From Blastocatellia bacterium UBA7656 (GTDB lineage Bacteria; Acidobacteriota; Blastocatellia; UBA7656), in assembly GCA_002483445.1 (NCBI GenBank), contig DLHY01000148.1, positions 3,252-67,251 of the forward strand: a stretch of 64,000 nucleotides of DNA, read 5' to 3'. The notes under the pieces are model-generated. The model saw only the letters and a program-made list of their open reading frames with translations. It did not search any database and was not told the DNA's origin. This document shows, in pieces, positions 63,240 to 64,000 of the stretch. The position numbers and the translations under genes are program-made. Every line of letters starts with the position of its first letter. The first letter of the stretch is position 1.

Positions 63240-63335
63240 CTCCGACGAGGTACAGCAGGCTGCCAGCCTGCTGTTTCCACATCTTCATACTTTCCGCGCG
63301 TGCGCAGGCAGGTCGCGCTACATCACGAACTCCTA
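63240..63335. repeat. Dispersed palindromic repeat, copy D
   Basis: The perfect 17-nt core is at 63255-63271, preceded by TCCTCCGACGAGGTA as in copy C and followed by TTTCCACATCTTCATACTTTCC and GCGTGCGCAGGCAGGTCGCGCT. It lies between the convergent Fis-type and amidohydrolase genes, not in a 5' leader as the other three copies do. Confidence 0.85.
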
Positions 63336-63338
63336 TGC

Positions 63339-64000
63339 TTACTGGGCATAAGATGCCGCGATCTGATCAATCATCTTGCGAAGATCGCTTTCCGTCATCC
63401 ACTTCCCGCCCAGCATCACGCCCGCGCGCTTCGCCACGTTTCCGATATCCTTGAGCGGATTGTCATCGATTAAAATCAAGTCCGCCGCCTTGCCGACCTC
63501 GACCGTTCCGAATTCTTTTTCCGCGTTCAGGTAGACAGCCGGTTTGCGCGTGCCTGACTCGATGATCTGATAAGGCGTCATCCCTGCCTTGACCATCGCT
63601 TGCATTTCGCGGTGCAGAGAATAACCCGGCACGCTGAATAACTGCGGCGCATCCGATCCCAGAAGAATCCCCGCGCCCGCGTCCGAGAGAGCCTTCAACA
63701 AGCGATTGCGAAACTCGATTACTTTCAAGCCTGTCTGCGGATTTTGGTTGTTGGCTATCTGATTCGTTCGCTGCTGCGTCCATTGATTGACCATCTGCTT
63801 GGGCATGTATTTCAACTCAGGTCGCTGGCGAAGAGATTCGACCGTCTCCGATCCCATGAAAGTCTGCCACAAAGCCATCGTCGGCGTGACCCAGGCGCCC
63901 GCTTCCTTAGTCATCATTGCAAGCTTCTTTAACGTGTTTTCATCGACCGTGTTGATGTCGACCGCTTCGAGATAACCGTCTAAGTAGGTAGCCAAAAATT
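63339..64000 (-). CDS. Amidohydrolase, C-terminal part (start beyond window)
   Basis: The last 220 or so residues of an amidohydrolase-superfamily enzyme. The late metal-site aspartate is in LLGSDAPQLF, and the C-terminal segment with GTVEVGKAADLILIDDNPL closes the small beta-domain, a layout common in imidazolonepropionase-like exported amidohydrolases. The frame is open to the window edge; the TTG at 63995 is not a credible start. The N-terminal HxH metal motif must lie outside the window. Confidence 0.85.
   Translation of the reverse strand, partial: FLATYLDGYLEAVDINTVDENTLKKLAMMTKEAGAWVTPTMALWQTFMGSETVESLRQRPELKYMPKQMVNQWTQQRTNQIANNQNPQTGLKVIEFRNRLLKALSDAGAGILLGSDAPQLFSVPGYSLHREMQAMVKAGMTPYQIIESGTRKPAVYLNAEKEFGTVEVGKAADLILIDDNPLKDIGNVAKRAGVMLGGKWMTESDLRKMIDQIAASYAQ

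Noticed and set aside
62840..63280. A 146-codon minus-strand frame at the end of the window
   Set aside because: Its start lies in repeat copy D and the rest is the complement of the Fis-type gene.

Overview
The window looks like chromosome of a Gram-negative bacterium of the phylum Acidobacteriota, most likely class Blastocatellia. This rests on two very large Oar-like TonB-dependent receptors with N-terminal carboxypeptidase-regulatory-like domains, a complete division and cell-wall (dcw) cluster whose MurE carries the meso-diaminopimelate DNPR motif, the high-GC codon use, and intergenic spacers full of 7-8 bp tandem repeats. The lineage is an inference. I saw no rRNA, tRNA, CRISPR array or transposase gene.

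Region 1 (1-23,600) is the most unusual part. At least twelve minus-strand genes, tightly packed and often overlapping by ATGA, run from a divergent promoter region near 19.8 kb off the left edge. In transcription order they encode: a ClpA/B-type AAA+ protein with a degenerate first module; a sigma-70-like protein; a small unknown protein; a protein with a Lon-like Ser/Lys protease domain, a vWA-like domain and a zinc ribbon; a GTPase with an FGE/C-lectin-like N-terminus and a zinc knuckle; a GAP1-like GTPase-associated protein; a coiled-coil protein with a possible DUF2997-like tail; an NrdG-like radical SAM protein; a HEAT-repeat membrane protein; a GlnD/GlnE-like nucleotidyltransferase; a zinc-ribbon membrane protein; a polytopic membrane protein; a second HEAT-repeat membrane protein; and a membrane FHA-vWA protein cut by the window edge, whose reading frame I translated from the sequence. 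A divergent gene encodes a 1,084-residue protein with two Ser/Thr kinase domains. I read this as a GTPase-centred, phosphorylation-controlled, membrane-anchored system of the kind proposed as biological-conflict systems in multicellular bacteria, with an unusually large set of partners.

Region 2 (23.6-30 kb) has a structured dispersed repeat, a Fis-type regulator with a degenerate NtrC-like AAA+ domain, the first Oar-like receptor, a small membrane protein and a DinB/YfiT-like protein. Region 3 (30-47.4 kb, minus strand) is the dcw cluster mraZ-rsmH-ftsL-ftsI-murE-murF-mraY-murD-ftsW-murG-murC-ftsQ-ftsA-ftsZ, without murB or ddl. Three 10-bp-spaced AGTGG boxes upstream of mraZ form a textbook-like MraZ operator, and a strong terminator follows ftsZ. 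Region 4 (47.6-49.6 kb) is a type II restriction-modification pair. Region 5 (49.8-58.8 kb) holds an M1 peptidase, a membrane protein, a class A beta-lactamase-like protein, an M14 carboxypeptidase, a metallophosphoesterase, an NtrY-like histidine kinase and a gene broken by what looks like one inserted base. Region 6 (58.8-64 kb) has the second Oar-like receptor, another small Fis-type HTH protein and the C-terminal part of an amidohydrolase.

Three repeat families cross these regions: four copies of a roughly 95-bp element around a 17-nt palindrome, two copies of a roughly 165-bp multi-hairpin element, and short tandem 7-8-mer repeats at gene borders. Several obvious start codons lie inside repeats and were moved downstream for that reason.
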